DNA of 64,000 nucleotides from Pseudomonas simiae (GTDB lineage: Bacteria > Pseudomonadota > Gammaproteobacteria > Pseudomonadales > Pseudomonadaceae), in contig NZ_FOKB01000007.1 of NCBI RefSeq assembly GCF_900111895.1, positions 1 to 64,000 of the forward strand. The letters run 5' to 3'. Position numbers and translations under genes: made by a program. This document shows positions 1 through 7,871 of this stretch, piece after piece (the stretch's first letter is position 1; each line of letters opens with the position of its first letter). The notes below the pieces were generated by a model. The model was not told where the DNA came from and did no database searches. It saw only the letters and a list, made by a program, of their open reading frames with translations.

Positions 1-39
1 TCTGACTCCACAAGCACCCACACGAATTGCTTGATTCAG

Positions 40-51
40 TTGTTAAAGAGC
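40..51 (-). promoter_or_regulatory. boxA antitermination element of an rRNA leader
   Basis: On the minus strand this reads GCTCTTTAACAA, the classic boxA bound by the NusB/NusE antitermination complex in gammaproteobacterial rRNA leaders. It lies about 30 bases downstream of the start expected from the promoter at 88-115, as in known rrn leaders. The 16S gene itself must lie just left of the window and is not visible. Confidence 0.85.
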
Positions 52-87
52 GGTTGGTTAAGATCTTTCGCCTCAACCGAGGCGCGC

Positions 88-115
88 ATTCTACAGCAGC
101 CTCATTTGCTGTCAA
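88..115 (-). promoter_or_regulatory. Proximal rRNA operon promoter
   Basis: Minus strand -35 TTGACA (110-115), a 16-base spacer and -10 TAGAAT (88-93). A GC-rich discriminator follows (GCGCGCC, about 81-87), as expected for stringently controlled rRNA promoters. An A/T-rich stretch upstream of the -35 (about 116-130) resembles an UP element. It points left, toward the 16S gene outside the window. Confidence 0.85.
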
Positions 116-197
116 GTGATTATTTTCAGAAGCTTTCGAAGAATTCTTCAACAACTTCAACCACTTGCGCCTTCGATCTCTCGTTAGCGGGAGGCGA

Positions 198-225
198 ATT
201 CTACAGCGTTACACGCTGCTGTCAA
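198..225 (-). promoter_or_regulatory. Middle rRNA operon promoter
   Basis: Minus strand -35 TTGACA (220-225), a 16-base spacer and -10 TAGAAT (198-203), with a GC-rich discriminator (TCGCCTCCC). The hexamers and spacer length are the same as in the promoter at 88-115. An A-tract (GAAAAAG, about 229-235) lies just upstream of the -35. Confidence 0.85.
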
Positions 226-343
226 CACCTCTTTTTCAACTCCCTTTTGGCTTCGATGAACTGAAGCAACCTGCTGCCGAAACCTACATAACTCATTGTT
301 TACCAAGGAGTTTTCCGTTTCGACTGCGCCGGAAGTGGGGCGA

Positions 344-371
344 ATTATAGACGTCTGGAATCCGTCGTCAA
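344..371 (-). promoter_or_regulatory. Distal rRNA operon promoter
   Basis: Minus strand -35 TTGACG (366-371), a 16-base spacer and a perfect -10 TATAAT (344-349), followed by a TCGCCCC discriminator. It shares spacing and discriminator type with the two promoters downstream, so the operon appears to have three tandem sigma-70 promoters. It starts 8 bases after the msrQ stop codon. Confidence 0.75.
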
Positions 372-378
372 CCCTTAA

Positions 379-999
379 TTACGCTTTTGTTGCAGAAACT
401 GGTTTTTTCGCAATAAGACGAGGGATTCGCCGCATGACCGGCGGTATCCGCAGCACCAAGAGAAGCGCACCTATAAAAGCATAGATAGCCCACTCCTTCA
501 GATCCGCCCGCACGATCCACAGCATATGCAGCAACCCAAGCCCCAGAACCCCATACACCAGCCGGTGCAGTTTCTTCCAACGGCTGCCCAACCGGCGCTG
601 ACTGTAACGATTCGACGTCACCGCCAGCACCAACAGCGACAGGAAACCCAACGCCCCGACAATAATGTAAGGCCGCTTGCGCAACTCAACACCCAACTGC
701 GACCAATCCAGCCCCAGCACAAACACACAATAAGCAGCCAGATGCAGCACAACATAAGCAAAGCACCACAACCCGAGTTGACGGCGTACCGCTATCCACC
801 CCGCCCAGCCACTGAGCTTCTGCAACGGCGTCATTGTCAGGGTGATCAACAATAGAATCAGCGTGCCAAGACCCAGTCGATCAACCAACACCTTGCCCGG
901 ATCCGGCCCCAGGACAGAACTCCAAGCTTCATATAGCCAGAACAACGGCCATACCGCCGCCGCTATAAAGACGCCAATGCGCCAGATCGGGAAGCGCAT
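379..999 (-). CDS. msrQ: MsrQ, heme-binding membrane subunit of the MsrPQ methionine sulfoxide reductase
   Basis: The 206-residue protein is mostly hydrophobic, with about six membrane segments, and belongs to the ferric reductase-like YedZ/MsrQ family. It passes electrons from the respiratory chain to periplasmic MsrP, which repairs oxidised methionines in envelope proteins. Conserved histidines that can bind heme lie in the membrane helices, for example in VVLHLAAY and KKLHRLVYG. Its ATG shares one base with the msrP stop codon (TGATG), so the two genes are translationally coupled. No terminator separates it from the rRNA promoter at 344-371. Confidence 0.93.
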   Translation of the reverse strand: MRFPIWRIGVFIAAAVWPLFWLYEAWSSVLGPDPGKVLVDRLGLGTLILLLITLTMTPLQKLSGWAGWIAVRRQLGLWCFAYVVLHLAAYCVFVLGLDWSQLGVELRKRPYIIVGALGFLSLLVLAVTSNRYSQRRLGSRWKKLHRLVYGVLGLGLLHMLWIVRADLKEWAIYAFIGALLLVLRIPPVMRRIPRLIAKKPVSATKA

Positions 1000-2012
1000 C
1001 AGTAGTTCTTCCGCAGATCGAGATCGGTATAAAGAGACGCCACCTCATCCGAATAGCCATTGAACATCTGCGTCTCACGCACATTGGGACTGAACAGCCC
1101 ACTCGGTAGACGACGCTCCCGCGCCTGAGTCCAACGCGGGTGGTCGACCGTAGGGTTCACATTCGCGTAAAAACCATACTCGTCCGCTGCAATGCTCTGC
1201 CAGGTGGTTTTCGGCTGCTCGCTTACAAGGCTGATACGGACAATGGACTTCACACTCTTGAAGCCATACTTCCACGGCACGACCAACCGCAGCGGCGCAC
1301 CATTCTGGTTAGGCAATTCGCGCCCGTACATCCCCACCGCCAGGATCGCCAAAGGGTTCATCGCTTCATCCAGACGCAGCCCCTCTACATAAGGCCAATC
1401 GATCAAGCCAAAACTTGAACGCTGCCCCGGCATGCTCTTTGGATCCTGAAGCGTTTCAAAACGGATGTATTTGGCCTTGGAAGTCGGCTCAACCTGTTTG
1501 AGCAACGCCGAGATCGGAAAACCGATCCACGGAATAACCATCGACCACGCCTCGACACAGCGCAGACGGTAGATCCGCTCTTCCAATTGATAAGGCTTCA
1601 TGAAGTCTTCCAGGGCATAACGGCCTGGCTTGGCGACCTCGCCATCAATCACAACGCTCCAAGGCTCGGTTTTGAGGGAGCCCGCATTCGTCGCCGGGTC
1701 GCCCTTGCCTGTACCGAACTCATAGAAGTTGTTGTAGTGGGTCGCATCCTTGAACGGCGTGATCGCTTCGTCCTTCACCGTGACCGCCTGCCATTTGGTG
1801 CCTGACAGCTTCTCGGTAAACCAGCCCGGCGCCCTGCCCGCTTCGACATCGGCATAACGCGAGGCTTCGTCAGCACTCGCCCAACGCGGCAAGCTGCTGG
1901 CTGCAATACCGGCAAGCGCACCACCGAGCAAGCTACGGCGAGAGAGATAGAAGGATTCAGGGGTGACATCCGATTCGTGGCAATCGGACGCTTTAGGCAA
2001 TTTGATTAACAT
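999..2012 (-). CDS. msrP: MsrP, periplasmic molybdenum-cofactor methionine sulfoxide reductase subunit
   Basis: The 337-residue protein starts with a twin-arginine export signal (SRRSLLGG, residues 24-31, then an alanine-rich stretch ending near SADEA), so it is exported folded with its cofactor. The sulfite-oxidase-like fold carries the molybdenum-ligand cysteine in LRCVEAW (C152). It reduces methionine sulfoxide residues in periplasmic proteins with electrons from MsrQ, encoded immediately downstream with a one-base overlap. Length and signal fit YedY/MsrP. The gene order msrP-msrQ next to an rRNA operon matches other pseudomonads. Confidence 0.95.
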   Translation of the reverse strand: MLIKLPKASDCHESDVTPESFYLSRRSLLGGALAGIAASSLPRWASADEASRYADVEAGRAPGWFTEKLSGTKWQAVTVKDEAITPFKDATHYNNFYEFGTGKGDPATNAGSLKTEPWSVVIDGEVAKPGRYALEDFMKPYQLEERIYRLRCVEAWSMVIPWIGFPISALLKQVEPTSKAKYIRFETLQDPKSMPGQRSSFGLIDWPYVEGLRLDEAMNPLAILAVGMYGRELPNQNGAPLRLVVPWKYGFKSVKSIVRISLVSEQPKTTWQSIAADEYGFYANVNPTVDHPRWTQARERRLPSGLFSPNVRETQMFNGYSDEVASLYTDLDLRKNY

Positions 2013-2075
2013 GGCAACTCCGCAGCATTGGAGAACTGATGCACCAATAGACTGCGGAGTATGGGGGAAATTACA

Positions 2076-2933
2076 TTAAGGCAATGTTTTGTCGCGGCGC
2101 AGATGCAACAAGTATTGAACCGGCCCCGAAGCAGCGTAAACCAAGAACGCCAGCAACAGAATGCGAGGCGGATCGCTGAACACTACGGCGAACACCAGAA
2201 CCACTGCCAGGATAGCCACAAAAGGTACACGCCCCTTCAGGTCCAGCTCCTTGAAGCTGTTGTACTTGATGTTGCTGACCATAAGCATGCCGGCCGCTGC
2301 CACCATCAAGGCCACCAGGAACGACATCTTCGACCCCTGAATGCCGTAATCGCTGAATGCCCAGACAATACCTGCCACCACACCTGCCGCCGCAGGGCTG
2401 GCCAGACCGATGAAGTAGCGCTTGTCGGCGGTCCCCACCTGGGTATTGAAGCGCGCCAGACGCAAAGCTGCACCTGCGACATAGATGAAGGCAACCATCC
2501 AACCGACCTTGCCCATGTCACCCAACGCCCAGGCGAAGGCCAGTAATGCAGGCGCCACACCGAACGCAACCATGTCCGACAATGAGTCGTACTCGGCACC
2601 AAAGGCACTTTGCGTATTGGTCATGCGCGCGACGCGACCATCCAGGCCATCGAGCACCATGGCGACAAAGATGGCGATAGCAGCAAAACCGAAATACTTG
2701 CTGGCATTCGCCGCATCACCTGCTGCCAACGCGCTTTGGGCGCTCATGGAGTTGATGATGGAGTAGAACCCGGCAAACAGGTTCGCCGTGGTGAAAAGGT
2801 TGGGCAAAAGATAGATGCCACGATGCCGGACCTTGCGGCCTTCCGCGTCATGCCCTTCTTCGACATGTTCATCGATCGGCAGCAGGCTTTCGGCGTCAGG
2901 AGCCGGGCTTGGCTCTTCGGGACGTTCGCTCAT
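2076..2933 (-). CDS. pssA: CDP-diacylglycerol--serine O-phosphatidyltransferase
   Basis: A 285-residue multi-pass inner-membrane enzyme that makes phosphatidylserine, the precursor of phosphatidylethanolamine. The CDP-alcohol phosphotransferase signature DG-x2-AR-x8-G-x3-D-x3-D is complete (begins DGRVARM, ends YDSLSD, around residues 97-120). About seven hydrophobic segments follow. The N-terminus is acidic and soluble and includes EEPSPAPDAE. It lies 144 bases after ilvC, behind that gene's terminator. The ilvIHC-pssA order is typical of Pseudomonas. Confidence 0.95.
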   Translation of the reverse strand: MSERPEEPSPAPDAESLLPIDEHVEEGHDAEGRKVRHRGIYLLPNLFTTANLFAGFYSIINSMSAQSALAAGDAANASKYFGFAAIAIFVAMVLDGLDGRVARMTNTQSAFGAEYDSLSDMVAFGVAPALLAFAWALGDMGKVGWMVAFIYVAGAALRLARFNTQVGTADKRYFIGLASPAAAGVVAGIVWAFSDYGIQGSKMSFLVALMVAAAGMLMVSNIKYNSFKELDLKGRVPFVAILAVVLVFAVVFSDPPRILLLAFLVYAASGPVQYLLHLRRDKTLP

Positions 2934-3034
2934 GGACTTTACCTTGCAACTGTGTGAAAAAATTCGACAGATACTTGCGGCGAGTGTTCGCCAGCAAACG
3001 ATGCAGCTTTATACCAGAACACGCCCCCCAAACG

Positions 3035-3060
3035 AAAAAACGCGGCCTAAGCCGCGTTTT
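3035..3060 (-). terminator. Intrinsic terminator of the ilv operon
   Basis: Inverted repeat AAAACGCGGC / GCCGCGTTTT (3037-3046 and 3051-3060) with a four-base loop. On the minus strand it is followed by a run of T (complement of 3035-3040). It sits 17 bases past the ilvC stop codon. Confidence 0.9.
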
Positions 3061-3077
3061 CCCTTGATGCGTACGAC

Positions 3078-4094
3078 TTAGTTCTTGGCTTTGTCGACGA
3101 TCTTGTTGGCACCGATCCACGGCATCATGGAGCGCAGTTGCTCGCCGATGACTTCGATACCGTGAGCGGCGTTGTTACGACGCTTGGCGGTCATCGAAGG
3201 GTAGCCGGTAGCGCCTTCGCTGATGAACATTTTGGCGTATTCGCCGTCCTGAATACGTTTCAGGGCGTTGCGCATGGCCTGACGGGACTCGGCGTTGATG
3301 ACTTCCGGGCCAGTCACGTACTCGCCGTACTCGGCGTTGTTGGAGATCGAGTAGTTCATGTTGGCGATACCGCCTTCGTACATGAGGTCAACGATCAGCT
3401 TCAGTTCGTGCAGGCATTCGAAGTAGGCCATTTCCGGCGCGTAGCCAGCTTCAACCAGGGTTTCGAAACCGGCTTTTACCAACTCAACGGTACCGCCGCA
3501 CAGAACGGCTTGTTCGCCGAACAGGTCGGTTTCAGTCTCGTCCTTGAAGGTGGTTTCGATGATGCCGGTACGACCGCCACCAACGCCTGCGGCGTAGGAC
3601 AATGCTACGTTCTTGGCGTTGCCCGATGCGTCCTGGTAGATCGCGATCAGGTCAGGGATACCGCCACCTTTGACGAACTCGGAACGCACGGTGTGGCCCG
3701 GTGCTTTCGGCGCGATCATGATCACGTCGAGGTCGGCGCGCGGCACAACCTGATTGTAGTGAATCGCGAAGCCGTGGGAGAAGGCCAGGGTGGCGCCTTT
3801 TTTGATGTTCGGCTCGATTTCATTCTTGTACAGCGAAGACTGGAACTCGTCCGGGGTCAGGATCATGACCAGGTCGGCAGCAGCAACGGCGGAAGCGACG
3901 TCAGTCACTTTCAGGCCGTGGGCTTCAGCCTTGGCAACAGTGGCCGAACCTTTACGCAGGCCAACAGTTACGTCAACGCCGGAATCTTTCAGGTTGCACG
4001 CTTGGGCGTGCCCCTGGGAGCCGTAGCCGATGATGGCGACTTTCTTGCCCTGGATGATCGACAGGTCACAATCTTTATCGTAATAAACTTTCAT
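3078..4094 (-). CDS. ilvC: Ketol-acid reductoisomerase (NADP+), class I
   Basis: This 338-residue enzyme converts acetolactate and acetohydroxybutyrate to the dihydroxy acids of valine, leucine and isoleucine synthesis. The N-terminal Rossmann loop GYGSQGHA (residues 23-30) binds NADPH. The C-terminal knotted domain contains the acidic metal-binding residues (DLFGEQAVLCGG). The short class I length fits Pseudomonas. It is the third gene of ilvI-ilvH-ilvC, with 47 bases to ilvH, and a strong terminator follows it. Confidence 0.97.
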   Translation of the reverse strand: MKVYYDKDCDLSIIQGKKVAIIGYGSQGHAQACNLKDSGVDVTVGLRKGSATVAKAEAHGLKVTDVASAVAAADLVMILTPDEFQSSLYKNEIEPNIKKGATLAFSHGFAIHYNQVVPRADLDVIMIAPKAPGHTVRSEFVKGGGIPDLIAIYQDASGNAKNVALSYAAGVGGGRTGIIETTFKDETETDLFGEQAVLCGGTVELVKAGFETLVEAGYAPEMAYFECLHELKLIVDLMYEGGIANMNYSISNNAEYGEYVTGPEVINAESRQAMRNALKRIQDGEYAKMFISEGATGYPSMTAKRRNNAAHGIEVIGEQLRSMMPWIGANKIVDKAKN

Positions 4095-4141
4095 GAGGTT
4101 CCTCTATATATCCAGGCCGTGAGGCCATTCGCTAATTTGGG

Positions 4142-4633
4142 TTAGATGCTGAGTACTTTGTCGCCACGGGCAATCCCGGTGACACCACTGCGTACCGTTT
4201 CCAGAATCGAGGCCGTCCCGATCGACTGGATGAAGCTGTCCAGCTTGTCGCTCGTACCGGTCAGTTGAACGGTATAAACGCTGGCGCTCACATCGACGAT
4301 CTGCCCGCGATAGATGTCGGTCGTGCGCTTGATCTCGGCACGTTGGGCACCCGTAGCCTTGACTTTAACCAGCATCAGCTCGCGCTCAATGTGGGCACTT
4401 TCCGACAGGTCGACCAGCTTGACCACTTCGATCAGCTTGTTGAGGTTCTTGGTGATCTGTTCGATCACCTCATCGTGGCCAACCGTAGTCAACGTCAGGC
4501 GCGACAGGGTCGGGTCTTCGGTCGGGGCCACCGTCAGGCTTTCGATGTTGTAGTTGCGTTGCGAAAACAGGCCGACAACACGAGACAGAGCGCCGGGCTC
4601 GTTCTCCAGAAGCAGGGAGATAATGTGCCGCAT
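4142..4633 (-). CDS. ilvH: Acetolactate synthase small (regulatory) subunit
   Basis: A 163-residue protein with an N-terminal ACT domain (starts MRHIISLLLENEPGALSRVV) that binds valine for feedback inhibition and stimulates the catalytic subunit. The ATG at 4633 is chosen because it gives the conserved N-terminus and lies two bases after the ilvI stop. An in-frame start ten codons upstream would overlap ilvI and add an unconserved tail. It is coupled with ilvI. Confidence 0.96.
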   Translation of the reverse strand: MRHIISLLLENEPGALSRVVGLFSQRNYNIESLTVAPTEDPTLSRLTLTTVGHDEVIEQITKNLNKLIEVVKLVDLSESAHIERELMLVKVKATGAQRAEIKRTTDIYRGQIVDVSASVYTVQLTGTSDKLDSFIQSIGTASILETVRSGVTGIARGDKVLSI

Positions 4634-4635
4634 GA

Positions 4636-6360
4636 TTAGGTACGCTCCGTCTTGTTCAGCCACATGTCGCGCATAGAGCCGTCTTTGATCTGCATCGGGT
4701 AGACGTGCTCGCTGGTATCCACCTGAATATCGATGAACACCAGGCGATCCTTCATGGCGAACGCCTCTTCCATCTTCGGCTTCAGATCTTTCAAATCAGT
4801 GATGCGAATGCCGACATGGCCATAGGCTTCAACCAATTTCACGAAATCCGGCAGCGATTCCATATAGGAATGGGAGTGACGGCTGTTGTAGCTCATGTCC
4901 TGCCATTGACGAACCATGCCCAGCACGCCGTTGTTCAAGCAGACGATCTTCACCGGAAGACCGTACTGCAGGCACGTCGACAGTTCCTGGATGTTCATCT
5001 GGATGCTGCCCTCACCGGTGACGCACGCGACGTCGGTGTCCGGGAAGCTCAGTTTCACACCCATGGCTGCAGGGAAACCAAAGCCCATCGTGCCCAGGCC
5101 ACCGGAGTTGATCCAGCGGTTAGGCTTATCAAACTTGTAGTACTGCGCAGCGAACATCTGGTGCTGGCCCACGTCTGAGGTCACAAAGGCGTCGCCCTTG
5201 GTCACTTCGCACAGGGTCTCGATCACGGTTTGTGGCTTGATGATGCTGCCGTCGCCCTTGTCATAAGGGAACAGGCCGCGGTCACCGCGCCATTCGTCGA
5301 TCTGCTTCCACCAACTGGCAACGGATTCCTTGTTTGGGGTCTCGCCAATGTCCTTGAGCGCAGCAACCATTTCGGTCAACACGCTTTCCACAGGACCTAC
5401 GATCGGCACATCGGCCTTGATGGTCTTGGAGATGGACGCCGGGTCGATGTCGATGTGAATGATCTTGGCATTCGGGCAGAACTTGCTCGCGCCGTTGATT
5501 ACCCGGTCGTCGAAACGCGCGCCCACTGCCAGGATCACGTCGGCGTGGTGCATCGCCAGGTTGGCGGTGTAGCTGCCGTGCATGCCGAGCATGCCCACGA
5601 ACTGACGGTCTGTACCCGGGAAGGCACCGAGGCCCATCAAGGTGTTGGTCACCGGCAGATTGAGCAGCTTGGCCAGTTCGGTCAAAGGCGCAGAACCGCC
5701 GCCCAGAATGACGCCACCGCCCGAGTACAGCACAGGACGCTTGGCCGCCAGGAGCATTTCTGCCGCCTTGCGGATTTGCCCCGAGTGCCCACGAACGGCC
5801 GGGCTGTAGGAACGCAGCTTGGCCTTCTTCGGGAAGATGTATTCAAATTTTTCCGCCGGGTTGGTCATGTCTTTCGGCACGTCGACCACGACAGGACCCG
5901 GGCGACCGGACTGTGCGAGGTAGAACGCCTTTTTCATGACTTCCGGGATTTCCGACGGATGCTTGATCATGAAGCTGTGTTTCACGATCGGCCGGGAAAT
6001 ACCGATCATGTCGGTTTCCTGGAATGCATCGGTACCCACCATGGTGCTGGGCACCTGGCCGGAAATGATCACCATCGGGATGGAGTCCATATACGCAGTC
6101 GCGATGCCGGTAATGGCATTCGTTGCGCCTGGGCCGGACGTCACCAGTACCACGCCGGCTTTACCGGTGGCACGGGCATAACCGTCAGCCATATGGGTCG
6201 CAGCCTGTTCGTGGCGAACCAGGATGTGGGTAACAGCCGGTTCCTTGAACAGTGCGTCGTAGACATGCAGCAGAGCACCACCTGGGTACCCGTAGATATA
6301 GTCGACGCCTTCGTCACGCAAAAAGCGGACGAGCATCTCACCACCAGATAAAAGCTCCAC
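4636..6360 (-). CDS. ilvI: Acetolactate synthase large (catalytic) subunit, biosynthetic type
   Basis: A 574-residue thiamine-diphosphate enzyme that condenses two pyruvates, or pyruvate with 2-oxobutyrate, as the first common step of branched-chain amino acid synthesis. The catalytic glutamate lies in RHEQAATHMADGYAR, and the cofactor motif begins GEGSIQMN and ends LNN. The start is taken as GTG at 6360 because an AGAGGTG ribosome-binding site precedes it by six bases. The in-frame GTG three codons upstream lies inside that site. First gene of ilvIHC. Confidence 0.95.
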   Translation of the reverse strand: MELLSGGEMLVRFLRDEGVDYIYGYPGGALLHVYDALFKEPAVTHILVRHEQAATHMADGYARATGKAGVVLVTSGPGATNAITGIATAYMDSIPMVIISGQVPSTMVGTDAFQETDMIGISRPIVKHSFMIKHPSEIPEVMKKAFYLAQSGRPGPVVVDVPKDMTNPAEKFEYIFPKKAKLRSYSPAVRGHSGQIRKAAEMLLAAKRPVLYSGGGVILGGGSAPLTELAKLLNLPVTNTLMGLGAFPGTDRQFVGMLGMHGSYTANLAMHHADVILAVGARFDDRVINGASKFCPNAKIIHIDIDPASISKTIKADVPIVGPVESVLTEMVAALKDIGETPNKESVASWWKQIDEWRGDRGLFPYDKGDGSIIKPQTVIETLCEVTKGDAFVTSDVGQHQMFAAQYYKFDKPNRWINSGGLGTMGFGFPAAMGVKLSFPDTDVACVTGEGSIQMNIQELSTCLQYGLPVKIVCLNNGVLGMVRQWQDMSYNSRHSHSYMESLPDFVKLVEAYGHVGIRITDLKDLKPKMEEAFAMKDRLVFIDIQVDTSEHVYPMQIKDGSMRDMWLNKTERT

Positions 6361-6625
6361 GTTGTTCACCTCTAAAACGCCAGAATACCGTCCGTTGAAA
6401 ACCGACGGGTCTTAATAGGTTTACTTCTCAACAGAGCATGAGCGACGGTGGTCGCCGACTACGTCAGCACTGACTGAGCAAGTATTGGGATCGTCCCAAG
6501 TGTTGCGGGCTTTTCCCACCCAGCGCGAGGTAACGCGTTGCGGGTGTAACAGGTCGGCGCGGATGTGCGCCTCATGATCTGCTGAGCGGGCCTGCTTCTG
6601 GCAGTCCCGATACAGCGGACTTTGG

Positions 6626-6654
6626 ATTCTTCTGTTTCAGGCCCTTCAAGTCAA
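6626..6654 (-). promoter_or_regulatory. Candidate sigma-70 promoter of ilvIHC
   Basis: Minus strand TTGACT (6649-6654), a 17-base spacer and AAGAAT (6626-6631). This would give a leader of about 260 bases before ilvI. I saw no leader peptide rich in Ile, Val or Leu codons and no terminator with a T-run in that leader, so attenuation is not supported. The rest of 6361-6762 shows nothing else clear. Confidence 0.45.
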
Positions 6655-6762
6655 GCAATAATTGCGCTTTTTTCCAACTAAGCGCATGAGAACGTAGGAG
6701 AAAGGGCTTTGAGGAGGGATAAAACTCGCCTGAATGTCGTCAAGCGGTAGAAATATGCGCAA

Positions 6763-6785
6763 GACTGCCGGAAAAACCGGCAGTC
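6763..6785 (-). terminator. Stem-loop after the yqcC-like gene
   Basis: A nine-base-pair perfect stem GACTGCCGG / CCGGCAGTC with a five-base loop, six bases past the stop codon of the gene at 6792-7121. Only a weak T-stretch follows on the minus strand, so termination may be partial. Confidence 0.6.
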
Positions 6786-6791
6786 AGGCAA

Positions 6792-7121
6792 TTAACGAGC
6801 GTCGACGATCAATTGGTCGAACTTTTTCAGCGCGTTACGCAAGCCAAGGCTCTCTTGCGGGCGGTCGGCATAGACCATCTCGGCCATCTCCAGGATGCCT
6901 GACGCATTGGGCAACGGCAGGTCCTGTTCGAGGATCTGCTTCATGCGGACCAGGAATATCCATTGCAGCCACTGGTGAAAATCCAGGGTATCCACCGAAA
7001 ACGGCTCGACACTGCTGAGCGCCTCGACGCTGGGGGACACGTCGTCCCACCAGCCCTGCACGCGCAATTCGCGCTCAATCAGCAATAATTGTTCAGCAAT
7101 CGCAGGAAACCGTGCATCCAT
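6792..7121 (-). CDS. YqcC family protein
   Basis: A 109-residue acidic protein that matches the YqcC (DUF446) family by pattern: it starts MDARFPAIAEQLLLIERELR and carries the conserved tryptophan-rich middle (GWWDD, FHQWLQWIFLVRMKQIL). The biochemical role is not established. In enterobacteria the family gene sits beside the pseudouridine synthase gene truC, which is not the case here. The ATG shares one base with the stop codon of the upstream lipoprotein gene (TGATG), so the two are translated together. Confidence 0.85.
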   Translation of the reverse strand: MDARFPAIAEQLLLIERELRVQGWWDDVSPSVEALSSVEPFSVDTLDFHQWLQWIFLVRMKQILEQDLPLPNASGILEMAEMVYADRPQESLGLRNALKKFDQLIVDAR

Positions 7122-7855
7122 CAGAGGCTGACCTTGGCTTTTTGACGCGCCTGGGCGGCGCCGGCGGCATCACCTTGTGCGGCACGAGCGTCACCAATCA
7201 ACGCCCACAAGCTGGCTTGCAGGTCGGGACGGCCGTTGGCGAGAGACAAGCCGCGACGGGCGAATTGTTCGGCCTGGGGAGCGTCACCTTGAGCCATGCG
7301 TACTTGAGCCAGGCGATACAGCACTTGCGGCTCACGCGGCGCAACGCGCTGGGCACGTTCGAGACTCGACGAGGCGCCGTTCAAATCACCGCCCGCCTGC
7401 TGTTGCTGGGCAGTGGTCAACAAAGCCAGCACCGGGCCATCCAGTTGCTCGTCAGCCGAAAGGCCACCGCTGCTGGACGACGATGGAATGCCACTCGGCG
7501 TCGATGGCATGTTGTAGGTGCCCTGGTTGCTTGGAGCGGTCTGTATCGGCGCGGTATCGATCGGGCCGGAGTTGCTTGGCCCAGGAGTCCACGGCTCGGC
7601 GCTGATCGGAGCTGATGTCGCAGCCCCACTGCCTGGCACCATTACCACCACGCCCGAATCCTGCGGCATGGCTTGTGGCTTGGCCTGGGCAGGACGATTG
7701 GTTACGGTCTGGCGGAAACCGCCATTGGCCGAGATCCGGTCGTTATTGGAGACGGCTGTACTCGAGTCCACCACGGGAATGGAACCGCGCTGCACGCTGG
7801 AGCAACCGCTGAGCAAAGCCAGAGCTGTAATAGCTGGAAACAACCACTTGTTCAC
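7121..7855 (-). CDS. TPR-containing lipoprotein
   Basis: A 244-residue protein with a lipoprotein signal peptide: residues 1-17 are hydrophobic and end in the lipobox LSGC, with the cysteine at residue 18. A long serine/proline/threonine-rich linker follows (roughly 25-130), then helical tetratricopeptide-like repeats (about 140-235, e.g. VLYRLAQVRMAQGDAPQAEQ). Such proteins act as envelope scaffolds. Its place 16 bases after mrcB (PBP1b) suggests a link to peptidoglycan synthesis, which is inference only. Enterobacterial LpoB, the PBP1b activator, is also a lipoprotein but lacks TPRs. Confidence 0.8.
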   Translation of the reverse strand: MNKWLFPAITALALLSGCSSVQRGSIPVVDSSTAVSNNDRISANGGFRQTVTNRPAQAKPQAMPQDSGVVVMVPGSGAATSAPISAEPWTPGPSNSGPIDTAPIQTAPSNQGTYNMPSTPSGIPSSSSSGGLSADEQLDGPVLALLTTAQQQQAGGDLNGASSSLERAQRVAPREPQVLYRLAQVRMAQGDAPQAEQFARRGLSLANGRPDLQASLWALIGDARAAQGDAAGAAQARQKAKVSL

Positions 7856-7871
7856 TTGAAACCCTCTTTGC

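Noticed and set aside
6459..6575. A 38-codon ORF in the ilvI leader as an attenuation peptide
   Set aside because: It has no run of Ile, Val or Leu codons, no good ribosome-binding site, and no terminator hairpin follows it.
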